A DNA stretch of 64,000 nucleotides, taken from Holtiella tumoricola (lineage in GTDB: Bacteria; Bacillota; Clostridia; Lachnospirales; Cellulosilyticaceae). Below are positions 26,302 to 35,562 of the stretch, one piece after another; positions within the stretch are counted from its first letter, which is position 1, and each line of letters starts with the position of its first letter. The stretch is from NCBI RefSeq assembly GCF_027857615.1, contig NZ_JAQIFT010000058.1, positions 1 to 64,000 of the forward strand. Reading direction: 5' to 3'. The translations under genes were made by a program, and so were the position numbers. The notes beneath the pieces were generated by a model. It did no database searches and was not told the DNA's origin. It worked only from the letters and a program-made list of their open reading frames with translations.

Positions 26302-27018
26302 ATGTTTAAAATAGCAGTATGTGATGATGACCGATTAATATGTGCCGATATAGAGCAGCTTATTTTAAATTTTCAAGAAACTATTACTATGAAGATAGAA
26401 ATAGAAATTTTCTATGATGGAGAATCTTTATGTAAGTATATCGAAAGAGAGAATAGTTTTGATTTGATATTCCTAGATATTGAAATGAAAAAACTTAATG
26501 GCATTCAAGTTGGAAGAATTATAAGAGAGATTATGGATGATTATGAGACAAAGATTGTTTATATCTCAGCAAAAAATCATTATGATAGGGAATTATTTGA
26601 TGTACAGCCAATGCATTTTTTACCCAAACCACTAGTAGCTGACAAGGTAATTGAAGATGTGAAGTTAGCTATAAGATTAGCAGATAAAAGAAGAGGATCT
26701 TTTACATATAAAAAAGGGTTTGAAAAATATAGTATACCTATCAAAGATATTCTATATTTTGAAAGCCTAAATCGAGAAATACGTATGGTACATATAAAAG
26801 GTGAAGAAACCTTTTATGATTCTATAGAAAATGTTTTAAAGAGAGTAGGACAGTACCAATTTCTTCAAATACATAGATCTTATGTAGTTAATTACGTACA
26901 TATAAGTCGATTTAAATATGATGCAGTCATTATGACAAATAATGATTTATTGCCTATAGGACAGTCTAGAAGGAAAGAAATAAGACAAATCCAATTAAGT
27001 TTAGAAAAGGATAATTAG
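26302..27018 (+). CDS. agrA: AgrA-like LytTR response regulator
   Basis: The 238-residue protein has a receiver with CDDDR and phospho-acceptor Asp in IFLDIEMKKLNG, and a LytTR domain (about 135-235; IHRSYVVNYVHIS, LPIGQSRRKEIR). In agr quorum sensing AgrA is phosphorylated by AgrC and activates the agr promoters. It is the first gene of agrA-agrC-agrD-agrB. A TATAAT sits at 26253-26258. The gene order differs from the BDCA order of Staphylococcus. Confidence 0.9.
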   Translation: MFKIAVCDDDRLICADIEQLILNFQETITMKIEIEIFYDGESLCKYIERENSFDLIFLDIEMKKLNGIQVGRIIREIMDDYETKIVYISAKNHYDRELFDVQPMHFLPKPLVADKVIEDVKLAIRLADKRRGSFTYKKGFEKYSIPIKDILYFESLNREIRMVHIKGEETFYDSIENVLKRVGQYQFLQIHRSYVVNYVHISRFKYDAVIMTNNDLLPIGQSRRKEIRQIQLSLEKDN

Positions 27019-27021
27019 ATT

Positions 27022-28296
27022 ATGACATTATATGAGGGAGTATATTTATGTACTAATATTTTAGGAACTTATACATTGTATAAGTTTATGATGATCTTTT
27101 TTTATAATAAAGATTGCAATAAAAGGATAGAGCAGTTATCTTATATTTTATATTTTTTATGTAGTTCATTTATGTATTTGGTTGTTAAGATACCCATTAT
27201 CATGTTAATGACGAATATAATTGCCTATTTTTGTTTGACCTTAAACTACAAAGCACCTTTAAAAAAACGAACGATAGCAGTTGCCTTTATTTATTTAATT
27301 TCAATGTGTATAGAAATTATCGTTATTACTATGCTTTCGGGTATAAAGTTTGATATTATGGCTCAAAATGATTATTCCTTATCTTATACACTAGTAGTGT
27401 TAGCACTTGCAAACTACAGTATAATTACGTGCTTAAGCAAATTTAAAAGGATTAAAGATGGTGAAAAGGTACAAATATCATACTGGGTTTGTTTATTGCT
27501 TATGCCAGTGGCGTCACTATATATTATTCTAGTACTTTTCAAAACATATGTTATTTCAAATATTGTTATGTGTATTATAATTGCATTATTATTATTGATG
27601 AACTTTGGAACATTTTATTTATATGATGTTATTTCAAAAATGTATAGTGAAGAAGCTGAGAAAAAGTGGATTGCTCAACAAAATATGTATTATGAAAAGC
27701 AATTTAATATGATGAAATCTTCAGTAAAAACAACAAGAACAATAAAGCATGATTTAAAAAATCATTTATATATGTTACGCGCTTTAGTTGAACGAGATGA
27801 GAAAGACAATGCAATCAAACATATTAGTGAGATAATGGATGTTTGTGAGTTACAACAAGAATATGCTCAGTCAGGTAATATTGCAATAGATAGTATTTTA
27901 AATTTTAAATTACAACAAGCAGTAGAAGAGAATATAAAAGTAATTGCTGAACTATATATTCCTTTTGAACTAGAGTTATCTTCCTTTGACATGTCTGTTA
28001 TTTTAGGAAACCTATTGGATAATGCTATCAATGCAGTAAATAAAATAGAGGAACATAAATATATTCATGTCAAGATAAAGTATACAAAAGGCGTACTGAT
28101 TATAAAAATTGAAAATACTTTTAATGGTGTGATAGAAAAAGACGGAGAGTCTATACTGACAACCCATCAAGATAAAGAAAATCATGGTATAGGCTTAGAA
28201 AGCATTAAACGTACATTGGAAAAGTATGATGGTTCCTTAGAAATAGAGTATGCAGAAAATGTTTTTTCTGCTCTAGCATTAATATATATTAATTGA
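27022..28296 (+). CDS. agrC: AgrC-like sensor histidine kinase
   Basis: The 424-residue protein has six or seven membrane helices (about residues 1-205), then a kinase core with RTIKHDLKNHLYMLRALVE (phospho-His) and an ATPase with ILGNLLDNAINA and a GIGLESIKRTLEKYDG G-box. This is the HPK10-type layout of peptide-sensing kinases. It begins 3 bp after agrA. With agrD and agrB next, it is the receptor for the peptide made there. Confidence 0.9.
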   Translation: MTLYEGVYLCTNILGTYTLYKFMMIFFYNKDCNKRIEQLSYILYFLCSSFMYLVVKIPIIMLMTNIIAYFCLTLNYKAPLKKRTIAVAFIYLISMCIEIIVITMLSGIKFDIMAQNDYSLSYTLVVLALANYSIITCLSKFKRIKDGEKVQISYWVCLLLMPVASLYIILVLFKTYVISNIVMCIIIALLLLMNFGTFYLYDVISKMYSEEAEKKWIAQQNMYYEKQFNMMKSSVKTTRTIKHDLKNHLYMLRALVERDEKDNAIKHISEIMDVCELQQEYAQSGNIAIDSILNFKLQQAVEENIKVIAELYIPFELELSSFDMSVILGNLLDNAINAVNKIEEHKYIHVKIKYTKGVLIIKIENTFNGVIEKDGESILTTHQDKENHGIGLESIKRTLEKYDGSLEIEYAENVFSALALIYIN

Positions 28297-28337
28297 AAAT
28301 AAGAGATTAAAAATAATATTATAATTTATTACATAAA

Positions 28338-28367
28338 TAGACAAATATTGTGAAAAAGTAGTATAAT
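28338..28367 (+). promoter_or_regulatory. promoter for agrD-agrB
   Basis: TAGACA (28338-28343), an 18-bp spacer and TATAAT (28362-28367) lie 36 bp before agrD. The -10 sits inside an inverted repeat TAGTA-TAAT-TACTA. I see no clear AgrA repeat pair. Confidence 0.5.
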
Positions 28368-28402
28368 TACTAGTGTAAATATAGTTGAAGGAGGAGAGCC
28401 AG

Positions 28403-28546
28403 ATGAAAAATATGTTATTAAAATTAAGTGGAATTGTAGCAAGCCTTGCACTAGTAATCACTGCATTTAATTCAAATAGTGCTTGTGTTTTTCTTGTACA
28501 CCAACCAGAACTTCCAGATGAAGCTAAAAAGTTGAGTAAATTTTAA
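28403..28546 (+). CDS. agrD: AgrD-type cyclic thiolactone precursor peptide
   Basis: The 47-residue peptide has an amphipathic N-terminus (MKNMLLKLSGIVASLALV), then the core SNSACVFLVHQPELP and a charged tail DEAKKLSKF. Clostridial AgrD proteins have the pattern A-C-x-x-x-x followed by (H)QPxxP; in C. perfringens the signal is the five-residue ring CLWFT. By that alignment the mature signal here would be CVFLV, a thiolactone between Cys28 and Val32. AAGGAGGAGAG precedes the ATG. The stop codon overlaps the agrB start. Confidence 0.88.
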   Translation: MKNMLLKLSGIVASLALVITAFNSNSACVFLVHQPELPDEAKKLSKF

Positions 28547-29133
28547 TGTTATCAGCAATAAGTCAACAAATGGCGGATTATCTAATAGAAAATAAAGTTA
28601 TTGTACCTGAGGATAAACCCATTTATATCTATGGGATTGAGCAAGTAATATTAATAGGTATTAATATATGTACAACATTGATTCTAGGTATGTTTTTTAA
28701 TAAACTATTAGCAAGCCTTATTTTTATGATGGCTTATATTCCATTAAGGTCATATGCAGGGGGATATCACGCAAAGACAAGGATAAGATGCTATTTGTTT
28801 TCGGTTGGAATGCTTATAGTATGTTTTATGGGAATAGATCTACTAGGCAAGAGTCAAGGAATAGGGAATTTACTATTGTGCATAGCATTAGGCATAATAG
28901 TAACATTAGTACCAGTACAAGATACTAATAAGCCATTAAGCTTGAATGAAAAACGAGTATTTAAAAAAATAGCATTAATTATTTTATCTTTGTTACTAGT
29001 AATGATGATAATGTTTCGTATTCTAGGCAATCAAGAAATAGTTATAACTTTAAAAGTAGTTATTATTAGTGTAGGGGTTATGGTAACCCTAGGACAAATC
29101 AAGAACTACATAGGAGTAAGACAAACTGATTAA
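28546..29133 (+). CDS. agrB: AgrB-type peptide-processing membrane protease
   Basis: The 195-residue membrane protein has five or six helices. The catalytic His75 and Cys82 lie in SYAGGYHAKTRIRC with the His-x6-Cys spacing of AgrB. AgrB cleaves AgrD and forms the thiolactone at the membrane. The ATG overlaps the agrD stop (TAATG) and lacks a good ribosome site of its own, so translation is probably coupled. Confidence 0.92.
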   Translation: MLSAISQQMADYLIENKVIVPEDKPIYIYGIEQVILIGINICTTLILGMFFNKLLASLIFMMAYIPLRSYAGGYHAKTRIRCYLFSVGMLIVCFMGIDLLGKSQGIGNLLLCIALGIIVTLVPVQDTNKPLSLNEKRVFKKIALIILSLLLVMMIMFRILGNQEIVITLKVVIISVGVMVTLGQIKNYIGVRQTD

Positions 29134-29158
29134 AGATATAAAAAGGTTAAAGCTATGA

Positions 29159-29208
29159 AAAACATTAAGAAGAGGTAGTCCATATGGGCTACCTCTTCTT
29201 AATGTTTT
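29159..29208. terminator. bidirectional terminator between agrB and adhE
   Basis: A perfect 20-bp stem (29159-29178 with 29189-29208) is extended by CC/GG to an ATAT loop. It has T-runs on both strands and overlaps the adhE stop codon. Confidence 0.9.
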
Positions 29209-31822
29209 ATTTACCGTAGTAAGCTTTTTTGTAAAGATCTTCTAATTCAGGAACTTTTGGAAGTCTTGGATTAGCTGTTGTACATTGATCTTCGAATGCT
29301 TTATATGAAAGGTCTTTGATTGCCTCAAGATATACTTTTTCATCAATACCCATTTCTTTTAATGTAAATGGAACATTAAGTTCTTTCATTAAGTTACGAA
29401 CAGCTTGAACAAGAGATTTAACACCTTCTTCAGGAGTAGAAGCAGGAAGTCCTAACATTCTAGCGATATCAGCATATCTTTCAGGAGCAGTGAATTTACC
29501 ATATTTAGGGAATGCCATAAACTTAGTTGGATTTGTTTCACCGTTGTATGCGATAACGTGTGGAAGAAGGATAGCGTTTGCACGACCATGAGCAATGTGG
29601 AATTCACCACCAAGTTTATGAGCAAGTGAGTGGTTAATACCTAAGAAGGCATTAGTAAAGGCCATACCTGCAATACATGATGCATTGTGCATTTTTTCTC
29701 TTGCTTCAGGGTCTTTAGCACCATTTTTGTATGAGCGTGGTAAATATTCAAATACAAGTTGAATAGCTTTCATTGCAAGAGCGTCTGTGAAATCAGAAGC
29801 AAGTACAGATACATATGCTTCAATAGCATGTGTTAATACATCAAGACCTGTATCTGCAGTAGGACTAGCAGGTACACTCATTACAAATTCAGGATCGATA
29901 ATAGCTACATCTGGTGTTAATTCGTAGTCAGCAAGAGGGTATTTCATATTCTTAGATTTATCTGAAATAACAGCGAATGATGTTACTTCTGAACCAGTAC
30001 CAGATGTTGTTGGAATAGCTACAAATTTAGCATTTTTACCCATGTGTGGGAATTTGTAAACACGTTTTCTAATATCTAAGAATTTTTGTGCCATACCAAC
30101 GAAGTCAGCTTCTGGGTGTTCGTAGAATAACCACATAGCTTTACCAGCATCCATTGCAGAACCACCACCAAGAGCGATGATAACGTCTGGTTGGAATGAA
30201 CGCATAACTTCAGCACCTTTTCTTACTGTTTCAAGGTCTGGATCTGGCTCAACTTCGCTGAAGATTTCAATAGAAAGCTTATTAGGATTTTTATTTAATT
30301 GGTATGTTACACGATCAACATAACCAAGTTTAACCATCATTGGGTCAGCTACGATTAATGCACGAGAGATATTTGGCATTTTTGCTAAGTATTGAACTGA
30401 GCCAGCTTCAAAATAGATTTTTTCTGGAATTTTAAACCATTGCATATTCACGCGTCTCTTTGCCACCCTTTTCTTATTAATTAAGTTCATTGCTGTAACG
30501 TTTGAAGAAGTAGAGTTACGTCCGTAAGAACCACAACCAAGAGTTAATGAAGGCATCATTGAGTTATAAACATCACCAATACCACCAAAAGCAGAAGGAG
30601 AGTTTACAATGATACGACAAGCTTTAAGTCTTTCACCGTATTCTTCAATAAGCGCTTCATCAGTAGAGTGGATAACAGCTGTATGACCAAGTCCACCAAG
30701 TTCAACCATTGTTTCAGCTTTTTTGATACCATCTTCAGCATCTTTAGCTTTTACAACAGCAAGTACTGGAGAAAGTTTTTCTCTTGAAAGAGGATATTCT
30801 TCGCCAACGCCATCAATTTCACAGCAAAGTACTTTTGTTTCTTTTGGAATAGTAATACCTGCAAGAGCAGCAATTTCATATGGATATTTACCTACGATAT
30901 CTGGATTAACCATTTGTTTTTGTGGGTTGATAACAATTGGTTCAAGTTTTTTAATTTCTTCTTTAGTTGCAAAGTAGCAACCAAATTTTTTCATGAAAGC
31001 AACTGCTTTATCATAAACAGGTGCTTCAATGATAGCAGCTTGTTCAGAAGCACAAATCATACCGTTATCAAATGCTTTTGAAAGCATAAGGTCTGTAAGA
31101 GATTGTTCTAAGTTAGCTGTTTTTTCAATGAAAGCAGGTACGTTACCAGGGCCTACACCAAGTGCTGGTTTACCAGCTGAGTATGCAGAACGAACCATTG
31201 CAGAACCACCAGTAGCAAGAATCATCGCAACTTTTGGATGGTTCATAAGAGCTGTAGTAGCATCAATTGATGGATATTCAATCCATTGAACACAGTTTTC
31301 AGGAGCGCCAGCAGCAACAGCAGCATCTCTTACGATTTTAGCAGCTTCACGTGAGCAGTTTTGTGCAGATGGATGGAAACCAAAGATGATAGGATTACGT
31401 GTTTTTGCACAGATAATTGCTTTAAACATAGCAGTTGAAGTTGGGTTAGTAGTAGGTGTAACACCGCAAACAATACCAACTGGTTCAGCGATTTCCATAT
31501 AACCTTCATCTTCATTATCTTCGATTAAGCCAACAGTTTTGTCATGTTTAATACTGTGATAAATATATTCTGTAGCAAAGATATTTTTTGTAACTTTATC
31601 TTCAAAAACGCCACGTCCTGTTTCTTCAACAGCCATTCTAGCAAGCTTCATTTGAGCTGAAAGACCAGCAAGGGCCATAGCTTGAGTGATTTTATCAATT
31701 TGTTCTTGATCGAGTTTCATGTACTCTTCAAGTGCTTTATCTGCTTTTTCAACTAATTCATTAACCATAGCTTGAGCATCCACAACAGGAGCTTCAACAG
31801 GTGCTTTTTTTTCTGTAGCCAT
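29207..31822 (-). CDS. adhE: bifunctional acetaldehyde-CoA / alcohol dehydrogenase
   Basis: The 871-residue enzyme has an N-terminal aldehyde dehydrogenase (to about residue 450) with the catalytic Cys in NGMICASEQ and NAD-site residues in ATGGSAMVRSAY. A linker leads to a C-terminal iron-type alcohol dehydrogenase with GGGSAMDAGKA and metal ligands in NHSLAHKLGGEFHIAHGRA. It reduces acetyl-CoA to ethanol and regenerates NAD+. The length equals the family norm. Start ATG 31822 has GGGAGG eight bases upstream; a longer in-frame start at 31846 is not supported. It is monocistronic, with a promoter overlapping a Rex box. Confidence 0.97.
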   Translation of the reverse strand: MATEKKAPVEAPVVDAQAMVNELVEKADKALEEYMKLDQEQIDKITQAMALAGLSAQMKLARMAVEETGRGVFEDKVTKNIFATEYIYHSIKHDKTVGLIEDNEDEGYMEIAEPVGIVCGVTPTTNPTSTAMFKAIICAKTRNPIIFGFHPSAQNCSREAAKIVRDAAVAAGAPENCVQWIEYPSIDATTALMNHPKVAMILATGGSAMVRSAYSAGKPALGVGPGNVPAFIEKTANLEQSLTDLMLSKAFDNGMICASEQAAIIEAPVYDKAVAFMKKFGCYFATKEEIKKLEPIVINPQKQMVNPDIVGKYPYEIAALAGITIPKETKVLCCEIDGVGEEYPLSREKLSPVLAVVKAKDAEDGIKKAETMVELGGLGHTAVIHSTDEALIEEYGERLKACRIIVNSPSAFGGIGDVYNSMMPSLTLGCGSYGRNSTSSNVTAMNLINKKRVAKRRVNMQWFKIPEKIYFEAGSVQYLAKMPNISRALIVADPMMVKLGYVDRVTYQLNKNPNKLSIEIFSEVEPDPDLETVRKGAEVMRSFQPDVIIALGGGSAMDAGKAMWLFYEHPEADFVGMAQKFLDIRKRVYKFPHMGKNAKFVAIPTTSGTGSEVTSFAVISDKSKNMKYPLADYELTPDVAIIDPEFVMSVPASPTADTGLDVLTHAIEAYVSVLASDFTDALAMKAIQLVFEYLPRSYKNGAKDPEAREKMHNASCIAGMAFTNAFLGINHSLAHKLGGEFHIAHGRANAILLPHVIAYNGETNPTKFMAFPKYGKFTAPERYADIARMLGLPASTPEEGVKSLVQAVRNLMKELNVPFTLKEMGIDEKVYLEAIKDLSYKAFEDQCTTANPRLPKVPELEDLYKKAYYGK

Positions 31823-31928
31823 AATAACAGCCTCCCTTATAAACAATAATTAGATATCGTATTTGTTATATATACTATTAATTTACATATAAATATATAA
31901 AATTAATATTTATTTTGAATACATTGTA

Positions 31929-31957
31929 ATAATACTACTGGAGTTTAAAATTGTCAA
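31929..31957 (-). promoter_or_regulatory. adhE promoter
   Basis: On the minus strand TTGACA (31952-31957) and TATTAT (31929-31934) have a 17-bp spacer. The leader would be about 100 nt. Confidence 0.75.
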
Positions 31958-31968
31958 TTATTTAACAA
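31951..31968. promoter_or_regulatory. Rex box over the adhE -35
   Basis: TTGTCAATTATTTAACAA matches 13 of 14 fixed positions of the clostridial Rex site TTGTTAAnnnnTTAACAA. Rex represses fermentation genes until NADH is high. Its overlap with the -35 fits repression. Confidence 0.75.
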
Positions 31969-32385
31969 GTGGTAAGTGTCAAAGAAAAATGCATTAATTG
32001 CATAAAAAAATAAACATATGTTATAAAAAAATAGCTTATATGACAAAAAAATCTTGAGAAATAGATTGGCAGAAATAATAAATAAACTATTTTTATTAAA
32101 TAATTTTAAAATATATATTAGGAATATATGAAAATTTAATTTTTAACAATATTTTTATAGCTAAAAATATAAGGAGATATCTAATAAAAAGGACAGCTAT
32201 ATTAAGATAGCAGTCTTTTTATTAAATATCTTTTTTTGTTAAAGAAATATCTATTACTAAGTCAAAAGTTGCGAATGCAACAAAAAAGTTGTAAAGTAAT
32301 TAATGTAATTAGATGGTTGAAAAGAAGTATAGAATGAACCTCTATAAGAAATTAATAAAAGTATATAGGAAGGGGAGGAATATAA
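31969..32385. other. AT-rich intergenic region, no gene seen
   Basis: This 417-bp stretch between the adhE promoter and the FUSC gene has no open frame with a ribosome site. It is rich in A/T runs. It holds one long hairpin at 32176-32230, described separately, and a Rex half-site-like TTTTTAACAA near 32140. Confidence 0.6.
32176..32230. repeat. 55-bp imperfect inverted repeat, orphan terminator-like hairpin
   Basis: GATAT and TAATAAAAAG pair with CTTTTTATTA-type and ATATC arms, and an inner GCTAT/ATAGC stem encloses ATTAAG. A run of five T residues lies in the 3-prime arm. No gene ends just upstream on the plus strand, so its role is unclear. Confidence 0.5.
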
Positions 32386-34260
32386 ATGAATAAAAAGCTC
32401 ATTATGTCAAAGACAATTCTATTTGTAGCAATTATAGGATTTATTATTATCTTCAAAAGTATTTTTGGAAATGAAAATACTTTAATCGGTGTTACCACCA
32501 TAACAGCTATGCTAATGTTTTTAGAAAGAGATTTAACTTTAGCACCGTGGAAAAATACTTTTACTCTTATTGCTTTAAACTTATTTATTGGATGTGCAAG
32601 CACACTGGCTAGTATGAATACTTGGTTAGGTATTCCTATTAACTTTATAGCTATTTTTATTTTGGGCTATAGCCTTTTATATAATTTGAAGAAGCCTATG
32701 TATATGCCTTTCGTATTAGAGTATTTGTTTATACTAGCAACGCCAGTTAGTATAGAGTTGATACCTAACAGACTAAGCGCCTTAGTATGTGGAGCAATCT
32801 TTATTATGGTGTCTCAATTAGTTATTAATAAAAATAAGTTTAAAAAAGTAGGTAATCAGCTATTAGCACAACTGTGTAAAAATATTATTAAAAAGGCAGA
32901 GTATATTAAGGTAAACCAACAGTATGAGGGGATAGATAAAGATATTAGAGAACAGATTCATCTATTCACTACACTACTTTATGATAGAAGAGAAGAAGAT
33001 TTTTATCTAACGGAGGAGGGAATGATCAAGCTTAACTTAGCTGTTTCTTTAGAAAAAATTTCTTATCTTTTAGACAAAGTTAAGTATGAAGCAGAGCAAC
33101 AAGAAATGATTGATGACCTTATTAGCATACTGGATCAAATAAGTAAATGCTTTAATGATTTAGCAGAAATAGACTGCTTAGATGAGATCTTTAAGACCTT
33201 ATTAAGTAAATATCAGATAGAAAGAATTAATGATATAGAAGTTTTGAAGCTTCTTAATCATCTGAGCTTTATTAAAAATAATTTAGAAGAATTAAGTAAG
33301 ATAGAAAATAACCAATATAATTTAGAGAGATTTAAGAAACATTTTGTCTTTAAAATAGAGTTAGATAGAAATTCTATTAAGTTTTCTTATGCATGCCGTC
33401 TTGCTATAGGTATTACATTAGCGGCTTTTTTAACAGACTTTTTTAAGTTAACAGAGGGAAGATGGATTATGTTTACAGTTTTTTCTTTGATTGTGCCTAT
33501 ATATGAACAGTCAAAGCAGAAACTAAAGGATCGTATCTTTGCAACGATTATAGGATCGATTATAGTTGTTATTTTATTTAGTATTTTTCATGATTTAACT
33601 ATACGTACTATAATTTTAATGGGCGCTGGATATATTGGGAATTACTTAAAACAGTATCGACATACAACCATTTGTGTGACTGTTTCAGCTATTGGTGCAG
33701 CAGCATTGATGGGAGATGCATTAGTACTATCAGAAAGTCGTATTCTTTTTGTTATATTTGGAGCAATCATTGCATTAGTGATTAATAGATTTATTCTTCC
33801 ATATAGATTAGAAACACATAATAAACAACTTGAGAAATTGTATAGAATAACAATCGAAGATATGATGAATACTGTATATGAAATGACTAGAGGAAATGGT
33901 AATGAGCATAAGTTAAAGAATCTTTTTATCTTAACCTCTTTAATTGAAGACAGAATCAAACTTAATAATCAGTTAGCAGTAAATATAGAAAATCAGGATA
34001 TGGTAAAAGACTATAGGCTATTTTTAATTACTATTTATGAGCTTTATATATGGGCGACTCATCATGAGATAAGTGTAAATGTACAGCATGTTTTAGTGGA
34101 TATAGGTAACCTTTTGAAAGGTAACCAAGCTGAATTAATACCAGCTATTGAAGAAGGTCAAAGACAAATTCAATTAGCAGAAGATATTTATGATAAGGTT
34201 ATTCTAAGTATTATTGTTGAGATTCTACAAGAAGAAGAAAGTATAAAAAATAAGGAGTAA
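32386..34260 (+). CDS. FUSC/aromatic-acid-exporter-like membrane protein
   Basis: The 624-residue protein has about five membrane helices at the N-terminus (to about 145) and a cytoplasmic helical region (about 150-330). A second cluster of helices follows (about 340-480; FKLTEGRWIMFTVFSLIVPIYE), then a C-terminal cytoplasmic tail. This two-block layout and the RWIMFTVFSL motif match the FUSC family (YccS/AaeB). Such proteins export aromatic acids or similar; the substrate is unknown. The ATG follows GGAAGGGGAGG. Confidence 0.8.
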   Translation: MNKKLIMSKTILFVAIIGFIIIFKSIFGNENTLIGVTTITAMLMFLERDLTLAPWKNTFTLIALNLFIGCASTLASMNTWLGIPINFIAIFILGYSLLYNLKKPMYMPFVLEYLFILATPVSIELIPNRLSALVCGAIFIMVSQLVINKNKFKKVGNQLLAQLCKNIIKKAEYIKVNQQYEGIDKDIREQIHLFTTLLYDRREEDFYLTEEGMIKLNLAVSLEKISYLLDKVKYEAEQQEMIDDLISILDQISKCFNDLAEIDCLDEIFKTLLSKYQIERINDIEVLKLLNHLSFIKNNLEELSKIENNQYNLERFKKHFVFKIELDRNSIKFSYACRLAIGITLAAFLTDFFKLTEGRWIMFTVFSLIVPIYEQSKQKLKDRIFATIIGSIIVVILFSIFHDLTIRTIILMGAGYIGNYLKQYRHTTICVTVSAIGAAALMGDALVLSESRILFVIFGAIIALVINRFILPYRLETHNKQLEKLYRITIEDMMNTVYEMTRGNGNEHKLKNLFILTSLIEDRIKLNNQLAVNIENQDMVKDYRLFLITIYELYIWATHHEISVNVQHVLVDIGNLLKGNQAELIPAIEEGQRQIQLAEDIYDKVILSIIVEILQEEESIKNKE

Positions 34261-34277
34261 GTAAGGCTCCTTATTTT
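34247..34277 (+). terminator. terminator overlapping the FUSC gene end
   Basis: AATAAGGAG pairs with CTCCTTATT and runs into TTTTTT; the stop codon is inside the loop. Confidence 0.75.
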
Positions 34278-34280
34278 TTA

Positions 34281-34289
34281 TGTTATAAT
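34281..34289 (+). promoter_or_regulatory. extended -10 promoter for the radical SAM gene
   Basis: TGTTATAAT lies about 49 bp before the start and follows the terminator directly. Confidence 0.5.
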
Positions 34290-34337
34290 ACAAATAGAGT
34301 ATAAAAGGACATACCTTAGAAAGTAGGATACGACTCA

Positions 34338-35201
34338 ATGAAAAGATTTAAAAAAGTTTATATTGAAATTACAAATATATGTAATCTAAGTTGTAATTTT
34401 TGTCCTAAGACAAAAAGAAAATTACAAGTAATGGAGCCACAAGCTTTTAAACATATAATAGAACAAGTTAAGCCTTATACAGATTATATTTACCTTCATT
34501 TAATGGGGGAGCCTACCCTGCATCCTCAACTTGAAACATTTTTGGAGATAAGTAATCAAGCAGGGTTAACAGTTAATATAACTACTAATGGAACATTATT
34601 ACCTAAGGTCAAAGATATTTTATTGGCATCAAGTCATTTAAGACAAGTTAATATTTCACTTCATAGTTTTGAGGCAAATAGTAGTGAAGTAGATCTTAAA
34701 ACATATGTGAAAGAGGTTACAGAGTTTGTAAAGGAAGCTACTCAGAAAACAGATATTATCTGTGCTATTAGATTGTGGAATATGGATACAGAAGAACTAA
34801 AGGCAGATAATGCATTAAATGAAGATATTATTAGCCTATTAGAGGAGAACTTAGACCTACAAGTGAGACAGTTATTACTAGAGAAGCGAGGCGGTAAGCT
34901 TGCTCATCACTTATATCTTAATATGGCAGAAAAGTTTGAGTGGCCAGACATAGATAAGATAGATACAGCCAAGCAAGTATTTTGTTATGGGCTTAGAGAT
35001 CAAATAGGTATTCATGTAGATGGTACAGTAGTACCGTGTTGTTTAGATAGTGAAGGAAATATTCCATTAGGAAATATTTTTGAGAAGACTTTAGGTGAAA
35101 TAATAGAAGGACCAAGGGCTAGGAGAATTTATGAAGGTTTCTCAAATCGTCAAGCAGTAGAAGAACTTTGTAAACGTTGCGGATATGCAAAACGTTATTA
35201 A
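34338..35201 (+). CDS. radical SAM protein with SPASM-like C-terminus
   Basis: The 287-residue protein has the [4Fe-4S] motif CNLSCNFC at residues 14-21, then YLHLMGEPTLHP and TTNGTL as in radical SAM folds. A cysteine-rich C-terminus follows (FCYGLRDQ, VPCCLDSEGNIPLGNI, LCKRCGY), which fits a SPASM-type auxiliary cluster. The substrate is unknown; no small peptide gene lies next to it, so a peptide-maturase role is not supported. It is monocistronic. Confidence 0.88.
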   Translation: MKRFKKVYIEITNICNLSCNFCPKTKRKLQVMEPQAFKHIIEQVKPYTDYIYLHLMGEPTLHPQLETFLEISNQAGLTVNITTNGTLLPKVKDILLASSHLRQVNISLHSFEANSSEVDLKTYVKEVTEFVKEATQKTDIICAIRLWNMDTEELKADNALNEDIISLLEENLDLQVRQLLLEKRGGKLAHHLYLNMAEKFEWPDIDKIDTAKQVFCYGLRDQIGIHVDGTVVPCCLDSEGNIPLGNIFEKTLGEIIEGPRARRIYEGFSNRQAVEELCKRCGYAKRY

Positions 35202-35213
35202 TTAAAGTATAAA

Positions 35214-35250
35214 AAAGGGATATTCTTTTAATTAGAATATCTCTTTTTTT
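35214..35250 (+). terminator. terminator after the radical SAM gene
   Basis: GATATTCT pairs with AGAATATC, flanked by A-runs and T-runs. Confidence 0.85.
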
Positions 35251-35562
35251 ATTAAATCAATTTTTAAGTTAAAAGCAGATTTGAAGGAATTAGAAAAATT
35301 AAATAATTTAATGAAATAGGTGTAGAAAAATATAAACATACTAGAGTTTAAATTGTAATAAATGCATATGATGAATCGGATAAAAATGAAAAATATTACA
35401 TGATATTTTGTTTTATATAAAAAATAGTATAAAAAATTAATAAAATAATTTGAGATCTTTAAATGAGAATCAAATGAAAAACATTACAAAAGTTGAAAGT
35501 TAAACTAATGGGTATATAATAGGTAATTGGATAAAAAATATTGAACAAGGGTGGGGAAATAT
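35251..35562. other. AT-rich intergenic region before the antiporter gene
   Basis: No gene is seen. It contains two near-identical 15-mers, ATGAAAAATATTACA (35386) and ATGAAAAACATTACA (35474), 88 bp apart. I see no known riboswitch. Confidence 0.5.

Noticed and set aside
34338..35201. Radical SAM peptide maturase with a small precursor peptide
   Set aside because: No short peptide gene with a ribosome site was seen within a few hundred bases on either side.
35251..35562. Possible c-di-AMP or other riboswitch before the antiporter gene
   Set aside because: No conserved paired elements of the ydaO class were found; only simple AT-rich repeats.
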